Shown piece after piece: positions 1 through 7,270 of a DNA stretch of 49,877 bases. The DNA is from Actinomycetes bacterium (GTDB lineage Bacteria; Actinomycetota; Actinomycetes; Mycobacteriales; Mycobacteriaceae). The stretch is from positions 1-49,877 of the forward strand of contig JAHZIT010000031.1 of the NCBI GenBank assembly GCA_022601275.1. Direction: 5' to 3'. The notes below the pieces were generated by a model. The model was not told the DNA's origin. It saw only the letters and a program-made list of their open reading frames with translations, and ran no database searches. Both the position numbers and the translations under genes were made by a program. Every line of letters begins with the position of its first letter. Position 1 is the first letter of the stretch.

Positions 1-72
1 CTCGACGGCGGCCTGCTGCTCAGCGGACTGCTCAACTGCCTTCTTCTTCGTCACGCCATCCAGTGTCGTCAT
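1..72 (-). CDS. N-terminal fragment of a putative IS256-family transposase (runs off the window)
   Basis: Reading the minus strand from an ATG at 72 gives 24 residues to the window edge, beginning MTTLDGVTKKKAVEQSAEQQ. From memory, this lysine- and glutamine-rich start resembles the N-terminus of actinobacterial IS256-family DDE transposases. None of the catalytic part is inside the window, so the family call is tentative. The gene lies beside a broken rpsN, which fits an insertion at this point. The next bases outside the window would settle the identity. Confidence 0.5.
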   Translation of the reverse strand, partial: MTTLDGVTKKKAVEQSAEQQAAVE

Positions 73-147
73 CACGGCACCTTCCTCGCCGAGCACCGCT
101 CAGCGTGTCAGGCCAGAAACACCGATAAATCCACAGTCCCGACGAAT

Positions 148-189
148 ACCCGGGGTTGCTCGTCACGTACCCGCGGTTGCTCGTCACGC
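148..189. repeat. Two tandem 21-bp repeats upstream of the putative transposase
   Basis: Units at 148-168 and 169-189 share a GGTTGCTCGTCACG core and differ at two positions. They lie between the truncated rpsN and the putative transposase start, so they may belong to the end of the insertion sequence or to a junction scar. No clear terminal inverted repeat could be assigned because the other end of the element is outside the window. The stretch from 73 to about 208 shows no other coding signal. Confidence 0.7.
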
Positions 190-396
190 GGGTGGACGGG
201 GTTGTAACAGGATGCGTATCCGTACGGGGCTGGCGTCGTGCGGCAGGCGCTGAAGCGCGGTTTGTGCGGCCATGCGCTGCTCGACGGTGCTCGAGGGGCG
301 GCGAATGATTTCTTTGAGCTCCGCGCGGCGTTCGGCGTAGCGCGCCGCGGTGGCCTGGCGTTTTCCGTTCTTGGCGATCTTGGATTTCTTGGCCAT
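184..396 (-). pseudogene. rpsN: Truncated zinc-independent ribosomal protein S14 gene
   Basis: The minus-strand frame from the ATG at 396 begins [14 protein letters not shown] and continues through [15 protein letters not shown], typical of mycobacterial S14. Similarity stops after about 60 residues (DASPVRIR). The frame then runs into unrelated sequence and ends at 184. Normal S14 of this type has about 101 residues, and the missing C-terminal 40 carry much of the 16S rRNA contact surface. The visible part has no Cys, as expected for the zinc-independent paralogue, though the usual CxxC site would lie in the missing part. The start lies one base after the stop of the L33 reading frame, as in an intact rpmB-rpmG-rpsN operon. 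The break near 208 is next to IS256-like sequence. The downstream S18 paralogue gene is not in the window. Confidence 0.85.
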
Positions 397-502
397 CTCA
401 GCGCTGCTCGCGGAAGTCGACGTGCTTTCGGACGATGGGGCTGCCAGCTGTTGCGGGTTGAGTGGTCGGTAGTTGTCAGTGGTGTGCTGTAGGAACAGGC
501 GT

Positions 503-1090
503 ATGAATTTGGCGGCGTGGGCTGAGCGCAACGGTGTTGCGCGTGTGACTGCGTATCGCTGGTTCCGTGCGGGCCTGTTGCCGGTACCTGCCCAACGTGT
601 AGGCAGGGTGATCCTGGTCGAAGAACTTTCTGTTGCAGCTGGTACCGACTCGCGGAGGACGGTGTATGCACGGGTTTCGTCGGCCGATCAGAAGGCAGAT
701 CTCGATCGGCAGGTGGCACGGGTAACCGCGTGGGCCAGGACCCAGAAGATCCCGGTCGACAAGATCGTGGTCGAGGTCGGCTCGGCGCTGAGCGGCCACT
801 GCCGGAAATTCCTTGCGTTGTTGCGGGATCCGTCGGTGACGCGGATCGTGGTGGAGCACCGGGACCGGTTCTGCCGGTTCGGCTCGGAATATGTGCAGGC
901 CGCGCTGGTTGCACAGGGCCGCGAGCTGGTGGTCGTGGACAAGGCAGAGGTTGATGACGACCTGGTGGGGGATGGGACCGAAATCCTAACCTCGATGTGC
1001 GCAAGGTTGTACGGGAAACGTGCCGCGGCGAACCGCGCCAAACGCGCACTGGCAGCTGCAGCAGTGACCGATGAGCGGGGCGCGGCCTGA
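503..1090 (+). CDS. tnpA: IS607-family serine recombinase (TnpA)
   Basis: The product is 195 residues from the ATG at 503, giving the usual start [13 protein letters not shown] start at 473 would add ten unlikely residues. Residues 1-40 form a MerR-like helix-turn-helix ([17 protein letters not shown]). The catalytic serine is in the [10 protein letters not shown] motif (about Ser59), followed by a resolvase-type domain with [10 protein letters not shown]. The protein moves the element by serine-recombinase strand exchange at a GG core. Its length fits the family. The stop codon overlaps the start of tnpB by one base, so the two are translationally coupled. Confidence 0.92.
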   Translation: MNLAAWAERNGVARVTAYRWFRAGLLPVPAQRVGRVILVEELSVAAGTDSRRTVYARVSSADQKADLDRQVARVTAWARTQKIPVDKIVVEVGSALSGHCRKFLALLRDPSVTRIVVEHRDRFCRFGSEYVQAALVAQGRELVVVDKAEVDDDLVGDGTEILTSMCARLYGKRAAANRAKRALAAAAVTDERGAA

Positions 1091-2469
1091 TGGCGAAGTT
1101 CGAGGTTCCCGAGGGCTGGACGGTGCAAGCGTTCCGGTTCACGCTGGACCCGACCGAGGGCCAGGCCCGTTCGCTGGCGCGCCATTTCGGTGCGCGGCGC
1201 AAGGCATTCAATTGGACCGTCGCGGCCCTCAAAAACGACATCGAAGCGTGGCACGCCACTGGTGTTGAGACGGCGAAGCCGTCGCTGCGAGTGTTGCGGA
1301 AACGCTGGAACACCGTCAAGAACGACGTGTGCGTGAACGCCGAGACCGGTGCGGTGTGGTGGCAGGAGTGCTCGAAAGAGGCCTACGCCGATGGGATCGC
1401 GGGCGCGGTGGATGCCTACTGGAATTGGCAGCAGTCCCGAGCCGGTAAGCGTGCCGGCAAGCGGGTGGGGTTTCCGCGGTTCAAGCGCAAGGGCCGCGAT
1501 GCTGATCGGGGGTGCTTCACTACCGGAGCGATGCGGGTGGAGTCTGACCGCCGGCATCTCACGTTGCCGGTGATCGGCACGGTGCGTACCCAGGAGAACA
1601 CCCGCGGTATCGAACGCCTCATTGCGAAGGGGCGGGCGCGGGTGCTGGCGATCTCTGTGCGCCGCAACGGCACCCGCCTGGATGCGAGCGTGCGGGTGGT
1701 TGTCCAACGCCCTCAGCAACCCAGCGTCGCGTTAGCGGGTTCGCGGGTTGGTGTCGATGTCGGGGTGCGCTGGTTGGCGACTGTCGCGACCGTCGAGGGC
1801 GTGGTGATCGAGCAAGTCGAGAACCGGAGACCGTTAGACGCTGCGCTGCGTGCGCTACGCCAGGTGTGCCGGGCGCGGTCGCGATGTGCGAAAGGCTCGC
1901 GGCGCTACCGGGAGCGAACCACCGAACTGTCCCGGCTGTATCGCCGGGTCAACGATGTCCGTACTCATCATCTGCACGTCCTGACAACACGGTTGGCTAA
2001 AACCCACGGCCGTATCGTTGTTGAAGGTTTGGACGCGGCTGGAATGTTGCGGCAAAAGGGCCTCCCGGGGGCGCGCGCCCGCCGGCGTGGACTCTCGGAT
2101 GCGGCTCTGGGTACACCGCGCCGGCATTTGTCTTACAAGACAGGCTGGTACGGGTCAGAACTGGTGGTCGCTGACCGCTGGTTCCCGTCGTCGAAAACCT
2201 GTCACCTGTGTAAGCATGTCCAGGACATTGGATGGGCAGAAAAATGGCAATGCGATGACTGTTTAGTCACCCACCAACGCGACGACAACGCCGCGATCAA
2301 CCTCGCACGCTACGAGGAACCCAATAGCGTCGTCGGCCCAGTTGGGGCCGCCGTCAAGCGTGGAGCCGACCGTAAGACCCGGCCTAGCCGGGCTGGTGGC
2401 CGTGAAGCGCGGAAGGGAAGCAGCCGCAAGGCTGCCGAACAACCCCGAGATGGGGTGCAAGTCGCGTGA
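1090..2469 (+). CDS. tnpB: TnpB RNA-guided nuclease of an IS607-type element
   Basis: The product is 459 residues. An N-terminal helix-turn-helix/beta-barrel part (FRFTLDPTEGQ...ARRKAFNW) is followed by a split RuvC nuclease. The acidic residues are Asp223 (GVDVGVRWLA), Glu312 (IVVEGLDAAGM) and Asp398 (HQRDDNAAINL). A zinc finger is formed by Cys371, Cys374, Cys388 and Cys391. All catalytic residues are present, so the nuclease looks intact. TnpB proteins are ancestral to Cas12 and use an RNA transcribed from the element's right end to cut donor joints, favouring retention of the element. The C-terminal tail, rich in Arg, Lys and Gly, overlaps the predicted guide RNA scaffold. Confidence 0.92.
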   Translation: MAKFEVPEGWTVQAFRFTLDPTEGQARSLARHFGARRKAFNWTVAALKNDIEAWHATGVETAKPSLRVLRKRWNTVKNDVCVNAETGAVWWQECSKEAYADGIAGAVDAYWNWQQSRAGKRAGKRVGFPRFKRKGRDADRGCFTTGAMRVESDRRHLTLPVIGTVRTQENTRGIERLIAKGRARVLAISVRRNGTRLDASVRVVVQRPQQPSVALAGSRVGVDVGVRWLATVATVEGVVIEQVENRRPLDAALRALRQVCRARSRCAKGSRRYRERTTELSRLYRRVNDVRTHHLHVLTTRLAKTHGRIVVEGLDAAGMLRQKGLPGARARRRGLSDAALGTPRRHLSYKTGWYGSELVVADRWFPSSKTCHLCKHVQDIGWAEKWQCDDCLVTHQRDDNAAINLARYEEPNSVVGPVGAAVKRGADRKTRPSRAGGREARKGSSRKAAEQPRDGVQVA

Positions 2470-2496
2470 CCACTAAAGATCACTCACTTGCAACGG
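2378..2496 (+). ncRNA. Candidate omega (reRNA) guide RNA scaffold at the right end of the IS607 element
   Basis: Three consecutive perfect hairpins overlap the 3' end of tnpB and the right end of the element. The first is CCCGGC-CTA-GCCGGG at 2378-2392. The second is GCAGCC-GCAA-GGCTGC at 2420-2435, with a GNRA tetraloop. The third is CCCC-GAGAT-GGGG at 2443-2455. This is the expected place for a TnpB guide RNA, whose guide would begin at the element/host boundary and read into the rpmG flank from about 2495. The structure is seen directly; the function is inferred from the family. Confidence 0.6.
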
Positions 2497-2617
2497 TCGT
2501 ATTTTTTGAGCACGATCCGGTCGGGATCGTTGCGCCGGTTCTTGCGGGTGACGTAGGTATAGCCGGTGCCAGCGGTCGAGCGGAGTTTCACCACCGGCCG
2601 GATGTCGGTGCTAGCCA

Positions 2618-2854
2618 TCAGATCTTTTGCCCGGATGCGCGCATTCGGGCCACCACAGCATCGATGCCGTCTCGGTCGATCACCTTGATGCCCTTGGCGC
2701 TGACCTGAAGTGTGACCCGCCTGCGCTCAGACGGCAGGAAGTAGGTCCTGCGCTGAATGTTCGGGTTCCAGCGACGACGGCTGCGCCGGTGTGAATGCGA
2801 CACCGAATTACCGAAGCCCGGCGAACGTCCGGTGACCTGACAATGGGCGGACAT
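2618..2854 (-). CDS. rpmB: Zinc-independent 50S ribosomal protein L28
   Basis: The product is 78 residues, starting [20 protein letters not shown] and containing [16 protein letters not shown], the core of bacterial L28. Only one Cys is present and there is no CxxC pair, so this is the paralogue used under zinc limitation. A strong GGAGGGG ribosome binding site precedes the ATG, and Zur-like boxes lie just upstream. The stop overlaps the rpmG start by one base. This is the first gene of the minus-strand operon and the only one in it that is still intact. It diverges from the Mrf-like gene, matching the Rv0105c-Rv0106 arrangement of M. tuberculosis as I recall it. Confidence 0.93.
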   Translation of the reverse strand: MSAHCQVTGRSPGFGNSVSHSHRRSRRRWNPNIQRRTYFLPSERRRVTLQVSAKGIKVIDRDGIDAVVARMRASGQKI

Positions 2855-2877
2855 CTGACCCCCTCCACCTTATTGCT

Positions 2878-2890
2878 AACGACAATCGTT
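2878..2890. promoter_or_regulatory. Candidate Zur/Fur-family operator near rpmB
   Basis: An inverted repeat AACGA-CAA-TCGTT lies inside an AT-rich stretch between the divergent rpmB and Mrf-like genes, on the rpmB side. Mycobacterial Zur boxes are AT-rich palindromes, and this one sits about 25 bases upstream of the rpmB start. It could control the minus-strand operon. Confidence 0.5.
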
Positions 2891-2934
2891 TTCGACAACC
2901 GCGGTGACGAACGGTACCGTAATGCACGGCTAGA

Positions 2935-2949
2935 TGAAAATCATTATCA
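2935..2949. promoter_or_regulatory. Zur box in front of the Mrf-like gene
   Basis: TGAAAATCATTATCA is a near-perfect palindrome (one mismatched pair) of the TGAAAATnATTTTCA type bound by the mycobacterial zinc repressor Zur. It ends 13 bases before the start of the Mrf-like gene, a position suited to repression. It implies induction of L31, the Mrf-like protein and possibly the divergent operon under zinc starvation. Confidence 0.7.
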
Positions 2950-2962
2950 ATAAAGGCAGGCA

Positions 2963-4165
2963 ATGCGTACACCAGTAGTCCTTCTCGCCGGACACGGCGA
3001 CAGCAAAAGGGTGGCCAACGCCCTGATGGAAAGCCCCGGCACGTTGGTCGTCGGGCACGAGTACGACGGACAGGTGGTGCGGCGCTGGGTCAGCATCATG
3101 CGCGACGGGAAGATCTTGACTACTGAGTTGCCGCTGGAGTTGTCCAATGGCTGCGTCTGCTGCACCACCCGCAACGACCTCTTGATACTGCTGCGCAGGC
3201 TGCACCGTCGTGACGACGTGTCGCGCATCGTCGTGCTGCTGGCGGCATGGCTGGAACCTGAACCCATCTGCGTTGCCATCAATGAGGTCCGGGTTCGCGT
3301 CGGACCGGGATACGCCGACGGTCCGGCGGCGTGTGACGTGCGGATCGAAGCGGTGCTCACCACGATCGAGACCAGCAATTGGCTGGCCCGCGCGCTCAGT
3401 ACCGACGAGATCGACGACGGCCGGACAGTCGCCCAGGTCGTCGTGGGTCAGGCTGAGTTCGCTGATCTGCTGGTACTGAGCGAACCCGACCCGTGCACGC
3501 TCGCGGTTCTGCGCCGGCTGGCACCGCTGGCACGCATCACCGTCGGCGTGGACCGGGTGGAGCAGGCGCTTGGCCACCTTGAACCGAACACGCGCCGCGG
3601 CAGGCAACGCGATCCGCATGAACCGCTGCTACGCGGGCAACCACCACTGGATTCCGCCGGGGAGGTCACCCTGGTGGAGTTCACCGCACGGCGACCGTTT
3701 CACCCGCAGCGCCTGCACGCCGCCATCGACGTGCTACTCGACGGTGTCGTCCGCACCCGCGGCCGGGCCTTCGTGGCTCATCGGCTCGACGACGTCATGT
3801 CGGTCGAGTCGGCCGGCGGCGGTGTGCTGGTTCAGCACGCCGGAACTTGGCTGGCGGCAATGAGTCCCAATGAGCTGGCATATGCCTCCCCCGAGCGACG
3901 CGCGCTAGCCGCCATCAATTGGGACGACCGGTTCGGTGACCGGCACACCTCCCTGACGGTGCTGGTCTGCGGCGCCCAACCGGCCGATATCGAAAGCGCC
4001 CTTCGTGGTGCGCTACTCACCGATGAAGAGCTATCCCGGCCCGATGACTGGCCGCACTATCCCGACCCGTTCGGCGAGTGGCACTCCGATCCCTGCGAGG
4101 ACCTGCCCGACGCTGTGGACGAGTTCACCGCGCGTCCCGAGCACCATGGAGAAGAGGAGCGATGA
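2963..4165 (+). CDS. CobW/COG0523-like protein, probable ribosome hibernation recruitment factor (Mrf-like)
   Basis: The product is 400 residues. It begins [20 protein letters not shown] and carries the CobW-family cysteine motif [12 protein letters not shown] (Cys64, Cys66, Cys67). The usual Walker A (GxxGxGKT) is replaced by GHGDSKR, so GTP binding may be lost or altered. The divergent L28 gene, the following L31 gene and the Zur box match the zinc-starvation cluster. In that cluster M. smegmatis Mrf recruits the hibernation factor Mpy to zinc-independent ribosomes (published work, from memory). The C-terminal CobW domain includes [19 protein letters not shown]. Overlap with rpmE is ATGA. 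An alternative role is zinc metallochaperone. Confidence 0.75.
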   Translation: MRTPVVLLAGHGDSKRVANALMESPGTLVVGHEYDGQVVRRWVSIMRDGKILTTELPLELSNGCVCCTTRNDLLILLRRLHRRDDVSRIVVLLAAWLEPEPICVAINEVRVRVGPGYADGPAACDVRIEAVLTTIETSNWLARALSTDEIDDGRTVAQVVVGQAEFADLLVLSEPDPCTLAVLRRLAPLARITVGVDRVEQALGHLEPNTRRGRQRDPHEPLLRGQPPLDSAGEVTLVEFTARRPFHPQRLHAAIDVLLDGVVRTRGRAFVAHRLDDVMSVESAGGGVLVQHAGTWLAAMSPNELAYASPERRALAAINWDDRFGDRHTSLTVLVCGAQPADIESALRGALLTDEELSRPDDWPHYPDPFGEWHSDPCEDLPDAVDEFTARPEHHGEEER

Positions 4166-4416
4166 AACCCGGCATTCACCCCGACTACCATCCCGTCGTG
4201 TTCCAGGACGCTAGCACCGGTAGGGCGTTCCTGACCCGGTCGACGGTCACCAGTTCGCGCACTGTCGACTGGGAACCCGAACAGGGCCTCCGGCAATACC
4301 CATTGGTCGTCGTCGACGTGACATCGGACTCGCATCCGTTCTGGACCGGAACGCATCGCGTGCTGGACTCGGCCGGACAGGTGGAGAAGTTCCGACGGCG
4401 CTACGGGCAGCGGTGA
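4162..4416 (+). CDS. rpmE: Zinc-independent 50S ribosomal protein L31 (type B)
   Basis: The product is 84 residues from an ATG that overlaps the preceding stop (ATGA). Blocks [25 protein letters not shown] and the basic end FRRRYGQR are typical of type B L31. There is no Cys at all, so it is the zinc-free form that replaces zinc-bound L31 when zinc is scarce. It is translationally coupled to the Mrf-like gene and shares its Zur-type control. Longer upstream starts in this frame would lie inside that gene and are unlikely. Confidence 0.93.
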   Translation: MKPGIHPDYHPVVFQDASTGRAFLTRSTVTSSRTVDWEPEQGLRQYPLVVVDVTSDSHPFWTGTHRVLDSAGQVEKFRRRYGQR

Positions 4417-4477
4417 CGATCTCGGCCGCTTCACCTGAGTTTCTGTCTTTTGAAAAGCTATCCGCAGAATCTATGGA

Positions 4478-6244
4478 CTACCGCCCAGCCGCGTACCCGA
4501 CCGGACCGGAGGCGACACACACCGACAACGCCGCCGTATTCGCCCGCACGGTGATCGCATCGCCCGCGCCCGGCAATCGCACGTAGACGCGGTTGAGGCC
4601 AGGCTGAACCGGAACCTTGACCTCGTCCCCTTCGGCCAGTGACAAGGTCATCGAGCCGTCACTGTTGGCCAGATAGTTGACCTCGACGGTCCAGTCAGCG
4701 GGAAGTAACGGTCCGTCCAAGGGCATCCGCACCGGGATGTCGGGCTGCACCAGGTATCCGCACTGCGGAGCGGGCCCGGGCCGGATGAAGCGGACCCAGG
4801 TCACCTCTGCATCCGCCAGGTTTCCTGAGGCGTCCAGTATACGTAGTTCGCCTGTGGCAGAGGAGAATTCCGGGCGGTCTTCGAGCAGGCCGAACATATG
4901 GCTGGCCAGATTCTCCGGCCACGCCACCCGTTGCAGCACCAGCGGATCAACCTCCTGATCCAGCATCGGCGCATCCGATGAGGCATTCGCCGTTGCCAGA
5001 GCGGTCCGTGCGTTCTGCAGGTACGGCTGTGCGGGGTTGTCGCGCCAACTGCTCAGGAACGTCGCGGTCGAGTACAGACAGCTCGCCACGAACGCCACCG
5101 TCAGGCAGGCGACCGAGGCCGACCTCCTCGCTGAGGAATCCAGCCAACCTGAGCTTGGCCGGTTGGGTGCGCACAGCCCGACCGCGGCCAGCAGCGCCAG
5201 TACGACAACGAGATCGGGCAGGTAGCGCAATGTCTGGGCCAACTCCAGCGCGGTGAACTGTGATGATCGCATCAGATAGATCGGGACCTGGCAGGCCACC
5301 GCGTACCCCAGTGCGGCCAGCCACACGCCACCGATGCGTTGTTTGCGAACCAATGTCACCGCGATGACCGCCGCCAGCACAGCCCAGCCGAGGATCATCA
5401 CCGCTGTCGTCGGCGTCGCCCACGGCGAGGCCGGCGCCCATCGTTGCCAATTCCACGGCCCACCAACCAGACCTGGCACGATGCCGTGAGTGAACGAGCG
5501 CCACAACAGGTCCCACGTCATTGACAGATCAAAGCTCCAACGCTGCTGATCCACCACGATCAGATACACCCCGACCCAGGCGGCGGTAAGCGCCAGGCAC
5601 ACCGTCCACAGCCGCGCTGCCGCACGCCAGACCGTTCGGACCGAACCGGTACGGGTCACGTGACAATAAAGCGCTGCGACGGTGAAAGCGACGAACGGAA
5701 TGATCGCGGACTTCTCGAAGAACAACAGACCGCCGAGGTACGCCAGCGCGCCGGTCAATACATAGCGGCGGTTGCCGGTGCGCACCAGGAGAATCGCGTC
5801 GGCGCACACCCATGCCATCGCCGCCAGCATCGGCAGCGAATTCAATGCCGCCGCCCACCACGCGAAACCCGGGACAGCCAGCGGTGTGAATAGAGCGAAT
5901 GTCAAGGGCACCAATAGCGCCGGGCGCCAGCCCAGGATCACATGCAGCGCCCGCAGCAGCGCCAGCGAAGCCAGCAACGAGAGAACTATGAGGCTGATGG
6001 CCGGCCCCACCCAGTTCAGCGGTGCAAGTCGGGTGATGGTGCCGGCCAACAGAAATGCGCCGGGCATGACGTGGCCGTCGTGGTCGTCGAAGAGGTATGC
6101 CGGTGACAGCAGACTCTGGGTCCCGGCCCGGCCGACGAGAATCAAGTCGTCCCAGTAGAAGTAGCCGCCGAACGCCAGCACAGCTCTGATGCCCAATTGA
6201 ACAGCTATCAGCGCCAGAGCTGTGCGGGCGACCCAGGATTTCAC
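4478..6244 (-). CDS. Polytopic membrane protein, GT-C-like (Rv3635-like), function unknown
   Basis: The product is 588 residues from the GTG at 6244, which overlaps the galE stop as GTGA; an ATG at 6286 would overlap galE by 46 bases. It has an N-terminal membrane segment, an early extracytoplasmic loop with FYWDD (Asp32-Asp33), about ten hydrophobic segments to about residue 400, and a C-terminal beta-rich soluble domain. An acidic pair after the first helix and many membrane segments are features of GT-C glycosyltransferases that use polyprenyl-linked donors. In M. tuberculosis the similar-sized Rv3635 sits beside galE1. It is the last gene of the five-gene minus-strand set, so a role in building an envelope glycan is plausible. 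The enzyme class is inferred. Confidence 0.6.
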   Translation of the reverse strand: MKSWVARTALALIAVQLGIRAVLAFGGYFYWDDLILVGRAGTQSLLSPAYLFDDHDGHVMPGAFLLAGTITRLAPLNWVGPAISLIVLSLLASLALLRALHVILGWRPALLVPLTFALFTPLAVPGFAWWAAALNSLPMLAAMAWVCADAILLVRTGNRRYVLTGALAYLGGLLFFEKSAIIPFVAFTVAALYCHVTRTGSVRTVWRAAARLWTVCLALTAAWVGVYLIVVDQQRWSFDLSMTWDLLWRSFTHGIVPGLVGGPWNWQRWAPASPWATPTTAVMILGWAVLAAVIAVTLVRKQRIGGVWLAALGYAVACQVPIYLMRSSQFTALELAQTLRYLPDLVVVLALLAAVGLCAPNRPSSGWLDSSARRSASVACLTVAFVASCLYSTATFLSSWRDNPAQPYLQNARTALATANASSDAPMLDQEVDPLVLQRVAWPENLASHMFGLLEDRPEFSSATGELRILDASGNLADAEVTWVRFIRPGPAPQCGYLVQPDIPVRMPLDGPLLPADWTVEVNYLANSDGSMTLSLAEGDEVKVPVQPGLNRVYVRLPGAGDAITVRANTAALSVCVASGPVGYAAGR

Positions 6245-7221
6245 GAGCGAGGGTAGGCGTCTCCGGCGCACTGGCGGGCGGCCCACGCCGAGGCCACCAT
6301 GTCGTTGAGAGAATGTCGCATGGCCCAGCCCAGATCCCGGGCGGCGAGATCGCCTGCCGCCACAATGCGCGCCGGGTCGCCCGCCCGCCGGGGCATGATC
6401 TGAGGCTCGAAATCGATACCGGTGACCTCACGGATCGCGGTCATGATCTCGCGCACCGAAGTGCCCGCACCGCTGCCGAGGTTGTATACCGGCTCCAAGC
6501 TCGCCCCCTCATCGAGTCTCCGGGCCGCAGCGACGTGCGCCAGCGCCAGGTCCGATACATGGATGTAATCGCGTACGCAGCTGCCGTCCGGCGTAAGGTA
6601 ATCATCGCCGTTGATGGTCGGGGTGGCTCCGCGATAGAGCATGTCAAACACCTTCGGGAACAGATTGTGCGGGCTGGTGTCGAACAACTGATCTGAGCCC
6701 GATCCGACCACGTTGAAATAGCGCAGGCTGGTATGCCGAAGTCCATGGGCTACTTCGGCATCGCGCAGCAGCCACTCGCCGATCAGTTTTGTTTCCCCAT
6801 AGGGTGATTGGGGTTCGGTGGGGGTGGTTTCGTCCACCATCTCGACATCCGGTGTACCGAATGTGGCAGCGCTGGAGGAGAACACGATCCTCTCCACGCC
6901 CACGACCTGCATCGCGTGTAGCAGGTTGACTGTGGATGTCACGTTCTGCTCGTAGGTGTGTAGGGGGCGCTTGACGGACTCGCCCGCGTACTTGTATCCC
7001 GCGATGTGGATGACGCCGTGCAACTCGAAGCGCCGCAGGGTGTTCTCGATCAACGCCCTGTCGAGCAGGGTTCCGCGGATGAAGGTCGCGGATTCGGGAA
7101 CGAAGTGCTCGAATCCGCTGGACAGGTCATCGATCACCACTACCGGAACATCGGCGTCCAACAGGGCACGGGCCACATGCGACCCGATGTACCCAGCGCC
7201 GCCGGTCACCAGCCAGCCCAT
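6241..7221 (-). CDS. galE: UDP-glucose 4-epimerase
   Basis: The product is 326 residues of the extended short-chain dehydrogenase family. The NAD-binding motif GGAGYIGSH is at residues 7-15, the catalytic YGETK at 141-145 (Tyr141, Lys145) and the active-site serines at about 115-117. It interconverts UDP-glucose and UDP-galactose, supplying galactose for cell-wall galactan and other glycans. By position it corresponds to galE1 (Rv3634c). It lies 49 bases after the flippase-like gene and overlaps the following membrane protein gene, so it is probably co-transcribed with the synthetase set. Confidence 0.92.
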   Translation of the reverse strand: MGWLVTGGAGYIGSHVARALLDADVPVVVIDDLSSGFEHFVPESATFIRGTLLDRALIENTLRRFELHGVIHIAGYKYAGESVKRPLHTYEQNVTSTVNLLHAMQVVGVERIVFSSSAATFGTPDVEMVDETTPTEPQSPYGETKLIGEWLLRDAEVAHGLRHTSLRYFNVVGSGSDQLFDTSPHNLFPKVFDMLYRGATPTINGDDYLTPDGSCVRDYIHVSDLALAHVAAARRLDEGASLEPVYNLGSGAGTSVREIMTAIREVTGIDFEPQIMPRRAGDPARIVAAGDLAARDLGWAMRHSLNDMVASAWAARQCAGDAYPRS

Positions 7222-7270
7222 GTCGTCTCCTTTGCGCTTTGCATGCAGCGTATTCCTTCGGTGGTGCAGG

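Larger units (their letters stand above)
439..2496 (+). mobile_element. IS607-family insertion sequence (tnpA plus tnpB) inside rpmG
   Basis: The element of about 2.06 kb carries tnpA and tnpB and is flanked on both sides by GG (439-440 and 2495-2496). This matches the GG core known for IS607 serine-recombinase insertions, which make no target duplication beyond the core. The interrupted host gene reconstitutes perfectly when the element is removed. An imperfect inverted repeat is visible: a GTTGC...GAGTG motif at 450-466, and its complement at 2479-2494, which ends exactly at the right boundary. There are no long terminal inverted repeats, as expected for the family. Both genes look intact, so the copy may be active. 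Confidence 0.88.
398..2618 (-). pseudogene. rpmG: Zinc-independent ribosomal protein L33 gene split by an IS607-type transposon
   Basis: The 5' part (2618 down to about 2497) encodes L33 from [20 protein letters not shown] to KKYD. It then reads into the transposon and stops at 2484-2486 after 44 residues. The missing 3' part is at 440-398 and reads [13 protein letters not shown] followed by a stop. Joining the two at the GG dinucleotide gives exactly 54 residues, the usual length of this protein, so the transposon boundaries are well defined. No CxxC zinc ribbon is present, which marks it as the zinc-independent paralogue. Its ATG overlaps the rpmB stop by one base. The split gene probably makes a 44-residue product lacking its C-terminus. 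Precise excision of the element would restore the gene. Confidence 0.9.

Noticed and set aside
108..1719. Long minus-strand frames opposite tnpA and tnpB
   Set aside because: They are shadows of the transposon genes: low-complexity Arg/Pro/Ser-rich products without recognisable motifs.
2466..2708. 80-codon plus-strand frame across the L33 5' part
   Set aside because: It is antisense to rpmG and rpmB, whose protein matches are clear.
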